64,000 bases of DNA from positions 62,001 through 126,000 of the forward strand of contig NZ_JAFCMB010000014.1 of assembly GCF_018130145.1 (NCBI RefSeq), in the 5' to 3' direction. Positions 51,320 through 60,199 of the stretch are shown here, one piece after another; the stretch's first letter is position 1; each line of letters begins with the position of its first letter. A program made the position numbers and the translations under genes. This DNA is from Bradyrhizobium sp. AUGA SZCCT0176. GTDB taxonomy: Bacteria; Pseudomonadota; Alphaproteobacteria; Rhizobiales; Xanthobacteraceae. The notes under the pieces were generated by a model, which did no database searches, was not told where the DNA came from, and saw only the letters and a program-made list of their open reading frames with translations.

Positions 51320-51368
51320 GCCGGCCCTGTAAATTGAGCTAGCATTGGCGTCCCCGGGGGGCACGCCA

Positions 51369-52346
51369 ATGAAAATTCAACGCCGACAATTCCTGCAGCT
51401 CACGGCCGCCAGCCTCGCCGCGCCGGCGTTTCCACATTCCGCCGTGGCGGAGGATTATCCGGCGCGGCCGGTGCGCATCGTTGCCGGCTTTGCCGCCGGC
51501 GGCGGCGTCGACATCACGGCGCGGCTGATCGGCCAGTGGCTCAACGAGCGGCTCGGGCAATCCTTCGTGGTCGAGAACCGCACCGGCGCCGGCGGCAATA
51601 TCGGCACCGAGGCCGTGGTCGGCGCCGCGCCCGACGGCTACACGCTGCTGCTCGCCACCGTGCCGAACGCGGTCAACGCCGCGCTCTACAATAATCTCAA
51701 ATTCAATTTCATCCGCGACATCGCCCCGGTCGCCGGCATCATCCACGTGCCGATGATCATCCTGCTGCATCCGTCGATGCCGGTCAAAACCGTCCCCGAA
51801 TTAATCGCCTATGCCAAGGCCAATCCGGGCAAGGTCAACATGGCCTCCGCCGGCAATGGCAGCGCGCCGCATATGGCGGGCGAGCTTTTCAAGATGATGA
51901 CCGGCGTCAACATGGTGCACGTGCCCTATCGCGGCCAGGGCCCGGCGCTGACCGATCTCTTGGGCGGCGAGGTGCAGGTGCTGTTCGCAACCGCGCCGGG
52001 CACGACGGATTACATCGCGAGCGGCAGACTGCGCGCGCTGGCGGTGACATCAGCGGCGCGGGCGGAAGTGGCGCCGGAGCTGCCGCCGGTCGGCGATTTC
52101 GTGCCGGGCTACGAGACCAGCCAGTGGTACGGCATGTGCGCGCCCGCCAAGACGCCGACGCAAATCATCGGCAAGCTCAACAGCGAAATCAACGCGGCCA
52201 TCGCCGACGCCCGCATGAAAGCCCGCCTCGCCGCGATCGGCGGCGAACCACTGCCGGGCACGCCGGCCAATTTCGGCAAGCTGATCGCGGAAGAGACCGA
52301 GAAATGGGCCAAGGTGGTTCAGGCGGGCGGATTGAAGCCGGATTGA
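51369..52346 (+). CDS. Tripartite tricarboxylate transporter substrate-binding protein (Bug/TctC)
   Basis: A 325-residue periplasmic protein. A Tat-type signal (MKIQRRQFLQLTAASLAAPA) precedes AEDYPARPVRIVAGFAAGGG, then FVVENRTGAGGNIGTEAVVG, the Bug family's ligand-binding signatures. Such proteins scout carboxylates or aromatic acids for TTT permeases; the TctA/TctB genes are not in the window. Start at 51369; the family is often orphan in Bradyrhizobium. Confidence 0.9.
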   Translation: MKIQRRQFLQLTAASLAAPAFPHSAVAEDYPARPVRIVAGFAAGGGVDITARLIGQWLNERLGQSFVVENRTGAGGNIGTEAVVGAAPDGYTLLLATVPNAVNAALYNNLKFNFIRDIAPVAGIIHVPMIILLHPSMPVKTVPELIAYAKANPGKVNMASAGNGSAPHMAGELFKMMTGVNMVHVPYRGQGPALTDLLGGEVQVLFATAPGTTDYIASGRLRALAVTSAARAEVAPELPPVGDFVPGYETSQWYGMCAPAKTPTQIIGKLNSEINAAIADARMKARLAAIGGEPLPGTPANFGKLIAEETEKWAKVVQAGGLKPD

Positions 52347-52353
52347 GGTTGGC

Positions 52354-52716
52354 ATGAGCTGGAACGAATCCGACATTCTGGCCGCCCGTCGCGCGATATT
52401 TGAGGCCGCGCAAGATATGCTGGCGGGCACCCTTTCCTATGTCGAAGGTGCGCGGAAAATTTTCGCCGCGATGGAGGCGTCGAGACTTGATCAATGGGAT
52501 GCCGATCTGTTGCCCTTCGTTGGCATCGTTTCCGAAACCGACGCGCTGCCGTTTGGCGAAATGAGAACGCATTGGCAAGCCGCCGCACTCGATGCTCTCC
52601 AGCCCAAAATCGCAGAGATGGAAGCTTGGGCTCGACGGGTTGGCGAACCCTATTGCATCAATCTCGTGGATCGGTTCTCAAGCGGCAAGATCGAACTCAG
52701 GCCGTGGGGTGGGTAG
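52354..52716 (+). CDS. DUF2489 domain protein
   Basis: A 120-residue protein of the DUF2489 type (AAQDMLAGTLSYVEGARKIF, VSETDALPFGEMRTHWQAAA, VDRFSSGKIELRPWGG). Function unknown. It begins 7 bp after the TctC-type gene and may be cotranscribed. Its last codons and the TAG stop are in a repeat element, so the C terminus may have been set by repeat insertion. Confidence 0.72.
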   Translation: MSWNESDILAARRAIFEAAQDMLAGTLSYVEGARKIFAAMEASRLDQWDADLLPFVGIVSETDALPFGEMRTHWQAAALDALQPKIAEMEAWARRVGEPYCINLVDRFSSGKIELRPWGG

Positions 52717-52785
52717 AGCGAAGCGAAACCCGCCGCAGATGTGGCCACGAAGATGGTGGGTTACGCTGCGCTAACCCACCCTACG
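52709..52785 (+). repeat. GTGGGTAG...CTAACCCACCC repeat (family F)
   Basis: GGGTGGGTAGAGCGAAGCGA and CTGCGCTAACCCACCCTACG are inverted partners of the same type found at 61504-61588 (GGTTAGCGAAGCGTAACCCA). It overlaps the DUF2489 stop codon. Confidence 0.75.
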
Positions 52786-52800
52786 AAGTATCGCTCTGCA

Positions 52801-53544
52801 CTACCTTCCCTTATAAACCGCCCGGCGCTTTTCCTTGACCGCGGCGGCGGCCTCGATCGCGTCTTCGCTTTCCTTGACTTCATGAAGCTGGCGCTGGGCA
52901 CGGCCGGATTGTTCGGAGGGTCCGTGCGGCAGGACGCCTTCGGTGACAAAGCGCTTCAGGGTTTTCAGCACCAGCGGCGAGAACTCGGCCATCTCGCGCG
53001 CCATCTTCAGCGCGACCTCGACCTGCTGCCCGACCGGCACCACCTCGTTGACGAGGCCGATATTCCAGGCGCGCTGCACCTCGACGATGCGGCACAGCAG
53101 CATCATCTCCATCGCGATCTTGTGCGGGATGCGCGCAGCTAACCCCGCGATCATGCCGCCGGTAAATCCCATCCGCGCTTCGGGGTAGGAGAATTTGGCG
53201 TTCTCGGCCGCGACCGTGAGATCGCACATCATCGACAGCACCAGCGCGCCGCCGACGCACCAGCCGCCCACCGCCGATATGATCGGCTTTGTCGTCTCAA
53301 AGCCGACGGTCGGAATGCAGCGCCACAGTTCGGGAAAATTTCCGGTATCGGCACCGCCGGAAAACGCCTCATTGCCGGCGCCGGTCAATACCGCGGCCTT
53401 CTGCATCGGCGAGCGCTCGAACTCCACAAAGGCCTTCTGCAGCAACAGCGCCGTCTCGGCGCAGATGGCGTTGCGGCGCTCGGGCCGGTTGATCGTGACC
53501 AGCGTGGTGCCGTCGGAATTGTTTTCGACCAGAACTTTTTGCAT
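52801..53544 (-). CDS. Enoyl-CoA hydratase/isomerase family protein
   Basis: A 247-residue crotonase-fold protein. VTINRPERRNAICAETALLL, LTGAGNEAFSGGADTGNFPE and the oxyanion-hole region ISAVGGWCVGGALVLSMMCD are diagnostic, with AGLAARIPHKIAMEMMLLCR following. The usual acid/base Glu pair is not obvious in the visible sequence, so specificity could be unusual. ATG at 53544 (MQKVLVENNS) has GGAGG upstream. A 255-bp longer frame is not supported. Confidence 0.88.
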   Translation of the reverse strand: MQKVLVENNSDGTTLVTINRPERRNAICAETALLLQKAFVEFERSPMQKAAVLTGAGNEAFSGGADTGNFPELWRCIPTVGFETTKPIISAVGGWCVGGALVLSMMCDLTVAAENAKFSYPEARMGFTGGMIAGLAARIPHKIAMEMMLLCRIVEVQRAWNIGLVNEVVPVGQQVEVALKMAREMAEFSPLVLKTLKRFVTEGVLPHGPSEQSGRAQRQLHEVKESEDAIEAAAAVKEKRRAVYKGR

Positions 53545-53626
53545 GTTGTTTTCCTCCCCGAATGCGGGGAGGTTAGCATCGCTCGTTCGCCTGTGCGACC
53601 CGCCCGGAAGGCGCGCCGGTGCCCGC

Positions 53627-55228
53627 TCAGCGCATGCGCCAGCTCTTGTCGATGTAGCGCTGGCGGTCGAGTTCGGTGAGCTGCAACGCGGCGCGATAGC
53701 TGTCGTCATCGGTTTTGACGAAATAGGTTTTGACCTGGATCGGCACCTGCTCCTCGTCGGGGCCACCAGCGAAGGCCTCGCGCAGCGGCCGTCCGTCAAA
53801 GCGGCTGAGGTCGACCTCGCTGTCGAGATTCATCAGTGCCAGCAAGGTCGGCGCAAGGTCGACATTGCTCGAAGGCGTGCGCACGGTCACGCCACGCTTG
53901 AAATCGGCGCCCCAGGCCAGGAACGTGTTGCGGACGGTCCATGGGCTCATGCTGCCGTGGTTGCCGGCGGTGCCGGTGAGCGGCCCCGTGGTGGCCGCCT
54001 CGGTGTAGTCGGATCCGCTCACGCCCGAGGGGCTCTTGGCCGAACTCCAGGGAAAGGTAAACACGATGTCGGGACCGCGCTCGCTGTTGGCGAGATGAAC
54101 CAGTTCGAGCGCGAAGGTGCCGGGCACCTGCCCCTCCACCGGCACGCCCGAGCCGCCGGGTTTACCCGCGGTGAAAAGCACGCCGACCCATTGCTGCCGC
54201 TGCAGGAAGGAAACAATGGCGCCGATCCGCTCCGGATTTCGATCGCGGACGTGCAGCGACATGGTCTGTCCGCTGCTGGCCAGGACGACGTCATCGCTGT
54301 CAGGACCGAGCTTGAGCCCGGCCTTGATCAGTTCATCAGCGACATTGACGCCGAAGATGCCGTGACCAAAGCCATGGTCGGAAACGACGATGATATTGGT
54401 CTTGTCGATCAGTCCGAGTTCGCGCAACCGGTCGAGCACGAGGCCGACCTCGCGGTCGTCGTGACGGATGGCGGCGCGGGCCTCCGTGGAGCCTGCGCCG
54501 GCCGCGTGCTGGACGTGGTCCGGCTCGGTGAGCCAGTTGACGATCACATCGGGCTTGAGCTCGGGCAGCACGTAGTCGCGCAGCACCTGCCCGGTCCAGC
54601 TGACCTGATCGAGATACGGATCCTTGGCGCCGCCCTTTTTCGGTGCGGCCGGAAAGCGGCGCAGGATTGCCTCGTTCGCATTGTCGGGGAATGCCACCCG
54701 CACGCCCGGCTCCCAATCGGCATTCACGAGCACGCCGACGCCCTTTGGCGCGCGCGGGTTGACCAAAAGCGCGCTCCCGGTCGAACCCGAACTGACGACA
54801 GCCAGGGTCTTGCCGCGCTCGGCGAGAATTTCACCCAGGGTCTTGGTCAGCACCATGCGCTCGCCGGTGACGGCATCGAGGTGGAGCAGGTTCTTGTGAT
54901 TATCATTGTTGAATGCCCGGTTCGGATCGACCTGCCGGACATAGAGTCTATTGCCGAAAATGCCATTGCGGTCGGGATAGACGCCGGTCCCGATCGCCGC
55001 CGCGTTGGCACGGGTCACGGTCGGAAATACCGCGTGACCGTTTGGAAAATTCACGCCCTCCTCGCGCAGCCGCCAAAGATTGGGGGTTTCCTGCTCGGTA
55101 ATGGAGTCGGGCCGCAAGCCGTCGAGCACAAGCACGAGATTCAGGGTCGCTTTGCCGGCCGCTGCCGGGCTGGCCGCGGTTGCCGCGATGGCGGCGGCAA
55201 TTGCAACCACGAAGGAAGGCTTCATCAT
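53627..55228 (-). CDS. Exported alkaline-phosphatase-type phosphodiesterase
   Basis: A 533-residue secreted member of the alkaline phosphatase superfamily (type I phosphodiesterase/nucleotide pyrophosphatase). A signal peptide (MKPSFVVAIAAAIAATAASP) precedes the metal-binding VLVLDGLRPDSITEQETPNL, the nucleophile Thr in NGHAVFPTVTRANAAAIGTG, then VNWLTEPDHVQHAAG, VSDHGFGHGIFG and GTAGNHGSMSPWTV (His). Likely hydrolyses phosphate esters or diesters outside the cytoplasm. Substrate unknown. Confidence 0.88.
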   Translation of the reverse strand: MMKPSFVVAIAAAIAATAASPAAAGKATLNLVLVLDGLRPDSITEQETPNLWRLREEGVNFPNGHAVFPTVTRANAAAIGTGVYPDRNGIFGNRLYVRQVDPNRAFNNDNHKNLLHLDAVTGERMVLTKTLGEILAERGKTLAVVSSGSTGSALLVNPRAPKGVGVLVNADWEPGVRVAFPDNANEAILRRFPAAPKKGGAKDPYLDQVSWTGQVLRDYVLPELKPDVIVNWLTEPDHVQHAAGAGSTEARAAIRHDDREVGLVLDRLRELGLIDKTNIIVVSDHGFGHGIFGVNVADELIKAGLKLGPDSDDVVLASSGQTMSLHVRDRNPERIGAIVSFLQRQQWVGVLFTAGKPGGSGVPVEGQVPGTFALELVHLANSERGPDIVFTFPWSSAKSPSGVSGSDYTEAATTGPLTGTAGNHGSMSPWTVRNTFLAWGADFKRGVTVRTPSSNVDLAPTLLALMNLDSEVDLSRFDGRPLREAFAGGPDEEQVPIQVKTYFVKTDDDSYRAALQLTELDRQRYIDKSWRMR

Positions 55229-55354
55229 CGATTGTCCCCGCTAAGCGCATTTTTCAGGATTTGGTGATGCGCGTGGATTAGACAAAAGCTGTTGCAGTTC
55301 GATGACTTGCAGGCGGAATAGCAAGAACCGCTCAGCACCATCAAGCCGTGGCCC

Positions 55355-56770
55355 CTAGCTGGGATATTTCGCCTCTACGAGTTGCGGAATGGTTCGTATC
55401 AGCCCGCCAAGCTCGCCTGACGTCAGCAACAGGACAACATCATCCGGCCGCAAGATGTCGTCCAATCTCGCCAATGCCTCGTCCGGGTCGCTTATCGCCT
55501 CGGCATCGTAGTTCGCCGCCCTGACGCGGGCGACGATTTCATCCTGGGTCAATTGGGCATGGGTACCGGCGCCCTGCGAAGCCGGCTGATAGATGAAAAT
55601 CCTGGACGCTCCTGCAAATGCGTCGTCATAGGCTGATATCGCCGCCCGGTTTCGCCAGGTGAACGTATGCGGCTCGAACACGATGATCAGCCGACGATCG
55701 GGGAAATGGAGTTTCGTGGCGACGATGGCGCTTCTGGCCTTTTCGTAGGACGATCCAAAACCTTCGTAGACCGGCACCTTCGATGCGGGCGAGAGCAATT
55801 CCATGCGGCGCTTGACGCCCAGGAACGTGCTCATGCCGGCCTTCAGCTCCTCGGGCGACAGCAGCTTCTTCTCCAGCAGCATCGCGCTGACGCCCACGAT
55901 ATTTTCGATGTTGTGATCGCCGAGCATCCGGGTCGAGAGCCGAATGATCTTTTCGCTGCCGCGCATCAGGTCGAAACCGGTTTCCGCGCCACGCTCGATG
56001 TTGGCGGCATGCCAATGCGCCTTGTCGTCCAAGGCATAAAAAACCGTGGGACAGGCGAGGCTTCCGGCCAGGGCGCGCGCGTGAGGCTCGCTGCTGCAGA
56101 CCACCAGAAGTCCGTCTGAAGGCAGTGAGCCAAGCAGGCTTTGATACGGGGCCAGATAATCCGCGTGCGTCGGAAAGACGTTGATGTGGTCGTGGGTCGC
56201 CGAGGTGAGCAGGACGTTTTTAGCGTTGTAGCGAAGGAATTTCGATCTGTTGTCCCAGTTCGAGGCCGGGTATTCGTCGCCTTCGAGAACGAACGTCGGG
56301 CCCTGCCCGCGGTGCGCGTGGCGCTCGAACCCATTGGTGATCTCACCGATAAAATAGCTCGGGTCCCTGTCCGAGACCTTCAGGCACCACGCCAGCAGCG
56401 CAGAGCAGGTCGATTTGCCGTAGCTTCCTGCGGCTACGATCGTCTCGGAATTGACGGTCATGTCGTGCAGCAAATCCGCAAACGATCGCACCAGCTTTCC
56501 GCTGTCCATCGCCGCGCGAACTTCTTCATTGCTGTCAGGCTGAAGCTTTGCGTTCTTGCCGATCACGATGACATCGGCATCATCAGGAATGTTCTCTTTC
56601 CGGTATCCCGCGGCAAACGGGATCTTCTCGTTCCTGAGATAGTCGCTGACCGGCGGGTAAAAGCCTTCGTCGGAGCCGCTGATCTGCACGCCCATCTGCC
56701 GGAGCAGCAGCGCGGTTGCGCTCATGCCCTTTCCGGCAATGCCAATGAAATGCGCTTTCGAAAAATTCAT
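55355..56770 (-). CDS. Mur ligase family protein (Mpl-like)
   Basis: A 471-residue ATP-dependent ligase of the MurC/Mpl group. N-terminal domain HFIGIAGKGMSATALLLRQM, nucleotide loop AAGSYGKSTCSALLAW (residues about 113-127), middle SATHDHINVFPTHADYLAPY, and C-terminal GVKRRMELL and RRLIIVFEPHTFTWRNRAAI. Mpl attaches recovered murein tripeptide to UDP-MurNAc during cell-wall recycling. The P-loop GSYGKST departs from the usual GTHGKTT, so the substrate could differ. Start at 56770 follows GGGGGGACAG. Stands alone, not in a division/cell-wall cluster. Confidence 0.85.
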   Translation of the reverse strand: MNFSKAHFIGIAGKGMSATALLLRQMGVQISGSDEGFYPPVSDYLRNEKIPFAAGYRKENIPDDADVIVIGKNAKLQPDSNEEVRAAMDSGKLVRSFADLLHDMTVNSETIVAAGSYGKSTCSALLAWCLKVSDRDPSYFIGEITNGFERHAHRGQGPTFVLEGDEYPASNWDNRSKFLRYNAKNVLLTSATHDHINVFPTHADYLAPYQSLLGSLPSDGLLVVCSSEPHARALAGSLACPTVFYALDDKAHWHAANIERGAETGFDLMRGSEKIIRLSTRMLGDHNIENIVGVSAMLLEKKLLSPEELKAGMSTFLGVKRRMELLSPASKVPVYEGFGSSYEKARSAIVATKLHFPDRRLIIVFEPHTFTWRNRAAISAYDDAFAGASRIFIYQPASQGAGTHAQLTQDEIVARVRAANYDAEAISDPDEALARLDDILRPDDVVLLLTSGELGGLIRTIPQLVEAKYPS

Positions 56771-56795
56771 CTGTCCCCCCGATTCGGCGATATTA

Positions 56796-56850
56796 GAGCG
56801 TTTTCCAGCGAAGTGGATACCGGTTCGCTTCAAGAAAACGCGTCAAATCA
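56796..56850 (+). repeat. GAGCGTTTTC repeat (family D, second copy)
   Basis: GAGCGTTTTCCAGCGAAGTG through GAAAACGCGTCAAATCA, matching the copy at 10336-10390 with few differences. It lies just upstream of the Mpl-like start. Confidence 0.85.
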
Positions 56851-56857
56851 AGAATCT

Positions 56858-56892
56858 GGAGCCCCGTTCCAATTCAATAGGAACGGGGCTCC
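56858..56892. repeat. Perfect 13-bp inverted repeat
   Basis: GGAGCCCCGTTCC and GGAACGGGGCTCC are exact inverted copies with a 9-base loop, but no U-tract follows on either strand. It may be part of the adjacent repeat or a transcript-stabilising hairpin. Confidence 0.6.
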
Positions 56893-56981
56893 GCTTGCCG
56901 AGGGGTGATGAAACCGGCGCAGCGCCAACCGTGACGCGTATTCGCGCGGCCGGGCAGCTCAATCTTCCCGGGCTGCCAGGC

Positions 56982-57012
56982 AAAAAGGGCCCCCGCATAT
57001 CACGAGGGCCCC
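56982..57012 (-). terminator. Rho-independent terminator of the 47-aa gene
   Basis: On the minus strand GGGGCCCTCGTGATATGCGG begins a hairpin closed by GGGCCC and followed by TTTTTG. It starts 6 bp after the small gene's stop. Confidence 0.75.
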
Positions 57013-57018
57013 GTCCGC

Positions 57019-57162
57019 CTATTCCTCTGTTGTCTGCAATTCCTCTGTCTCGACCTTATCCGACGAAGATCTGATCCGCTCCAGCAGTTGCAGGAATTCA
57101 GCGGTTTCGTCCGCGATCGACTTCGGCTGGGGCTTGGGTGGGAACGGTATCACTTCAGACAT
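57019..57162 (-). CDS. Small acidic protein (47 aa)
   Basis: A 47-residue protein starting MSEVIPFPPKPQPKS and ending EELQTTEE. It has a Pro/Lys-rich N terminus (EVIPFPPKPQPKS), an amphipathic helix-like middle (ADETAEFLQLLERIRSSS) and an acidic end. Support for a real gene is a GGGAGG ribosome-binding site 9 bases before the ATG and a strong terminator right after the stop. I do not recognise the family. It is too short for standard gene finders. Confidence 0.75.
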   Translation of the reverse strand: MSEVIPFPPKPQPKSIADETAEFLQLLERIRSSSDKVETEELQTTEE

Positions 57163-57291
57163 GGGCAAAACCTCCCTGGGTGCAATTCCCTGCGGCATGT
57201 CCTTCTCATGCGCAATTGGCGCGTTTCTGCGGCGCGCAATTTCGCGCGCGCCCGGAAGCCGCCTTAAATAATTCCAATTCTGCTCGGGCGA

Positions 57292-57717
57292 TCAGCCCCT
57301 GGATAATCCACGCACAACGCGATTGCGGACCGGGTGCCTGGCATCGAAGCCATCAGGCAATTTTCCCGCGCGGTTTCGATCGGGTTCAGGCGACTGTTCT
57401 TCGCGCGGGATCAGCGTGGCCTCGAACGGCAGGCCCGGCGCCTGCTTGGCGGTTCCCGAGCACGACGCCAGCCTGCCCTTGAATCTCCCCGCAAGTTCTA
57501 CGTCAACCACGTCGAGGCCGAACAGCGTGGGCGGACCTGCGGCATGCCGCGTGGTCGTCAACGCCGCCGTGAAATGGTCGTTATCGACCTGGTAGGAGCC
57601 GCTATAGGTGAAGAAGCTGTCGCCGCCCGATATAATGCCATTTGCAAGGTGCACGATGCCGGTGCCTTCGCCGCGCGACGTCTTGAACCAAACCGCATAC
57701 TGGCCGTCCCTGCGCAT
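57292..57717 (-). CDS. GrlR-type small regulatory protein
   Basis: A 141-residue protein. DGQYAVWFKTSRGEGTGIVH and GGDSFFTYSGSYQVDNDHFT are the two halves of the GrlR-like beta fold, with AGRFKGRLASCSGTAKQAPG. GrlR family members in rhizobia are small proteins of unknown role related to a negative regulator of type III secretion in enteropathogens. The last 35 residues are Arg/Pro-rich and not conserved-looking. ATG at 57717. Confidence 0.75.
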   Translation of the reverse strand: MRRDGQYAVWFKTSRGEGTGIVHLANGIISGGDSFFTYSGSYQVDNDHFTAALTTTRHAAGPPTLFGLDVVDVELAGRFKGRLASCSGTAKQAPGLPFEATLIPREEQSPEPDRNRAGKLPDGFDARHPVRNRVVRGLSRG

Positions 57718-58243
57718 GAAGAAACTCTCGCATGAGGAGAACTAACAATCGGCACCAACTAAGGGTTGGCGCATCGAACCGCTACAAAGGCGTCGCGCGG
57801 TAGTTAATGATCCAGAAAACGCGAGGAGAAAATTGTAATCGCCTCAACACGTGAGCTGATTTGCAAACTGAATGCGCATGCCGATGCGCGCGCGAACGGC
57901 GGCCGCGGTCCGATGCCTGGCTTTTCGCGCGCTTCAAATGTTCACGTGAGTTTCAGTTAACAGAAGCTTTCGCAAGTGCCGCGGCATCCTTTCCTGGACA
58001 AGACAACCGTCACGCGTGACGACATTACCGCAGGATTTACCGCCGGCCATAGCGCTGTAGCACACAGTACATAACGGACCCAACCTGAGAGGTTAGCAAG
58101 TTTAGGTTGTGAAGTTAAGGAGTGCGTAAACTTTCCTCAGTATTTTCCCCTATATCGAACTGCCAGGGTCCCGGAAAGAACCCATGGCTGCGGCCGCTTC
58201 AATAACAACAACCGTCGCGGCTGCGCCGCGCTAGGGGGCTCTG
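57718..58243. other. Intergenic region with no gene seen
   Basis: About 525 bp between divergent genes. I find no protein-coding frame with a start and ribosome site, no tRNA-like fold and no recognised repeat. It probably carries the promoters of the two divergent genes. Confidence 0.5.
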
Positions 58244-59350
58244 TTGGCACTGCCGTTTCCATACAATCCAGCATTGGATGGATTGCGGGCGGTCGCAGTG
58301 CTCCTGGTCATCGCAGACCATTGCGACGTTACTGTATTCGACCAGGGTTATTTTGGCGTCGATCTGTTTTTCGTTCTGAGCGGCTTTCTGATTACGCGGC
58401 TTCTCGTGGACGAAATCGACGCGACGGGAAAGATCGACCTGCGGAGATTCTATCTGCGCCGGTTACTCCGTCTCACCCCGCCCCTGCTTCTGTTGCTGGC
58501 GGCGTATCTGCTGATTGCCCCCCTGCTCTGGCCGCAGCTCGACCTCATGTCGCATGTGCGCGACGCCGCGCTGGTGGCATTTTATCTGTCCGATTATTCG
58601 CAGGCTTTCTGGCATAATCCGAAAGTGCTGATTCACACATGGTCGCTCTCGGTCGAGGAGCACTTTTATCTGATCTGGCCGTTCGCAGTTCTGCTGCTCG
58701 CGCGCATCGGGCCTCGCGGGCGTGTGGTCGTTCTCTTCGGCCTCTACGTGCTCGCCAGCGCATGGCGCATATACATCTATGAAACCCTGGGATGGGACGC
58801 GACGTATTATCGCTTTGATACGCGGATCGACGGCCTGATTTGTGGCGCGCTGCTGGCGACAGCCCTCCGGCACAAGGACCTGATCTCGGAAAGAGCAGCC
58901 AATATCGCGGGCGTCGTCGCGTGGGCAGCACTCACCGTCTGCCTCTCGATCGGCTTTTGGCGCGCGCCCTGGTCGTTGGTGATCATGACCAATGTTGCCC
59001 ATATCGCCGCGTTTGGTTTGCTGATCTCGGCCTCGAAAAAAGAATCGAGGGTCAGTTTGGTATTGTCCGCACCGCCGCTGGTTGGCATCGGCGTCATCTC
59101 TTACGGCATGTATCTGTGGCATTATCCGGCAGCCATCTACTTCAGAGAATTGTTTCCCTGGTACCTGACTGGCCCGATCGTCCTCGGCTTTTCGATCGCC
59201 ATGGCTACGGTCAGCTACCTGGCTGTTGAACGGCCACTGCAACGCTATCGCCGCAGTCTCGGAGGATATCAGCGCAACGCCGCGACCAAGCCCGCAGCAG
59301 TGGGCGGCGAGCAAGTGCCACAGACCGCAATTGTCGCCACGACGACGTAG
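58244..59350 (+). CDS. Acyltransferase family 3 membrane protein (OafA-like)
   Basis: A 368-residue protein with about 10 membrane helices, beginning FPYNPALDGLRAVAVLLVIA DHCDVTVFDQ. The family His is in IADHCDV, and GYFGVDLFFVLSGFLITRLL with HTWSLSVEEHFYLIWPFAVL are the diagnostic motifs. Such enzymes add acyl groups to sugars of exported polymers or lipids. A TTG start is used at 58244 as no better ATG fits. No nearby sugar-synthesis genes are seen. Confidence 0.87.
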   Translation: MALPFPYNPALDGLRAVAVLLVIADHCDVTVFDQGYFGVDLFFVLSGFLITRLLVDEIDATGKIDLRRFYLRRLLRLTPPLLLLLAAYLLIAPLLWPQLDLMSHVRDAALVAFYLSDYSQAFWHNPKVLIHTWSLSVEEHFYLIWPFAVLLLARIGPRGRVVVLFGLYVLASAWRIYIYETLGWDATYYRFDTRIDGLICGALLATALRHKDLISERAANIAGVVAWAALTVCLSIGFWRAPWSLVIMTNVAHIAAFGLLISASKKESRVSLVLSAPPLVGIGVISYGMYLWHYPAAIYFRELFPWYLTGPIVLGFSIAMATVSYLAVERPLQRYRRSLGGYQRNAATKPAAVGGEQVPQTAIVATTT

Positions 59351-59413
59351 CGCGCAGTAGTCGCGCGCGACGACATCACCGTTGCCAACGGTCGACCGCA
59401 GCCCTTCGCCGCT

Positions 59414-60199
59414 CTAACGCACCTGCACGTCCACGACGCCGATGCCCTCGAGACTGAAACGATAGCTGGCATCGCTGTCCGGAAACACCGTCTTCATGAC
59501 GCTGCCGGTCATCACCACCTGGCCGGCTTTCAGCCCCGCCCCCCGCGAATTGAGCTGCGTGGCAAGCCAGGCGACGGAGTTGAAGGGATGACCGAGGATG
59601 TCGCGGCCATGGCCCTCGCCGAGGTCAACGTCATCCTTTGTGGCACGTCCCATCACTGGCTCCAGGTCGGGCCATTTCGCCGCGAATTCCGACAGGACGA
59701 TGCCGCCGTTCCAGGAATTATCCGATACCAGCGAAAGCACATCGAGATTGCCGTAATCGGCGTTGCGGTCATCCACCAGTTCGATGGCCGCGCTGACGCC
59801 GCCGACATGCGGCGCAATCATTGCGGCGGTCACCGGCGCAGCCGTGACCGGCACGTCGGATTTGATGCGAACGGCGATTTCGAATTCGAGACCGAGCCGC
59901 CCGAAATCCGCACGACGGACGATCGCACCGGATCGATGCACGCGGCTTGCGAGCACGACGCCAGCAATCGGATGATCGATCCCGCAGAATTTCTGCATCG
60001 TTGCCGACGTCAGCCCGACCTTGTAGCCCACGGCGTCGCCGTGCTCGCCACGAAGCAGCGCGACATAGCTGTCCTGGATGTCATAGGCGTCCGAGATCGT
60101 GGCGGGCTTGTCCGGCGGAGCAAGCGACGTGAACCGAACGTTGGCCTTGTGTGCCGCAAGCAGCGATTGCGCCGCGCGCCGGGCTGTTGCGTCATCCAT
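59414..60199 (-). CDS. 2-keto-4-pentenoate hydratase-like protein
   Basis: A 261-residue member of the MhpD/fumarylacetoacetase-like family. ISDAYDIQDSYVALLRGEHG, YKVGLTSATMQKFCGIDHPI, and the metal-binding LEFEIAVRIKSDV with SAAIELVDDRNADY are typical. The reaction is hydration of 2-hydroxypentadienoate, the step that follows meta-cleavage of catechols. The extradiol-like gene at 1.0-2.0 kb is far away and not linked. Confidence 0.88.
   Translation of the reverse strand: MDDATARRAAQSLLAAHKANVRFTSLAPPDKPATISDAYDIQDSYVALLRGEHGDAVGYKVGLTSATMQKFCGIDHPIAGVVLASRVHRSGAIVRRADFGRLGLEFEIAVRIKSDVPVTAAPVTAAMIAPHVGGVSAAIELVDDRNADYGNLDVLSLVSDNSWNGGIVLSEFAAKWPDLEPVMGRATKDDVDLGEGHGRDILGHPFNSVAWLATQLNSRGAGLKAGQVVMTGSVMKTVFPDSDASYRFSLEGIGVVDVQVR

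Noticed and set aside
53195..55267. Plus-strand open frame of 690 codons opposite the phosphodiesterase and hydratase genes
   Set aside because: It crosses two genes with clear catalytic motifs and has no recognisable motif or ribosome site itself.
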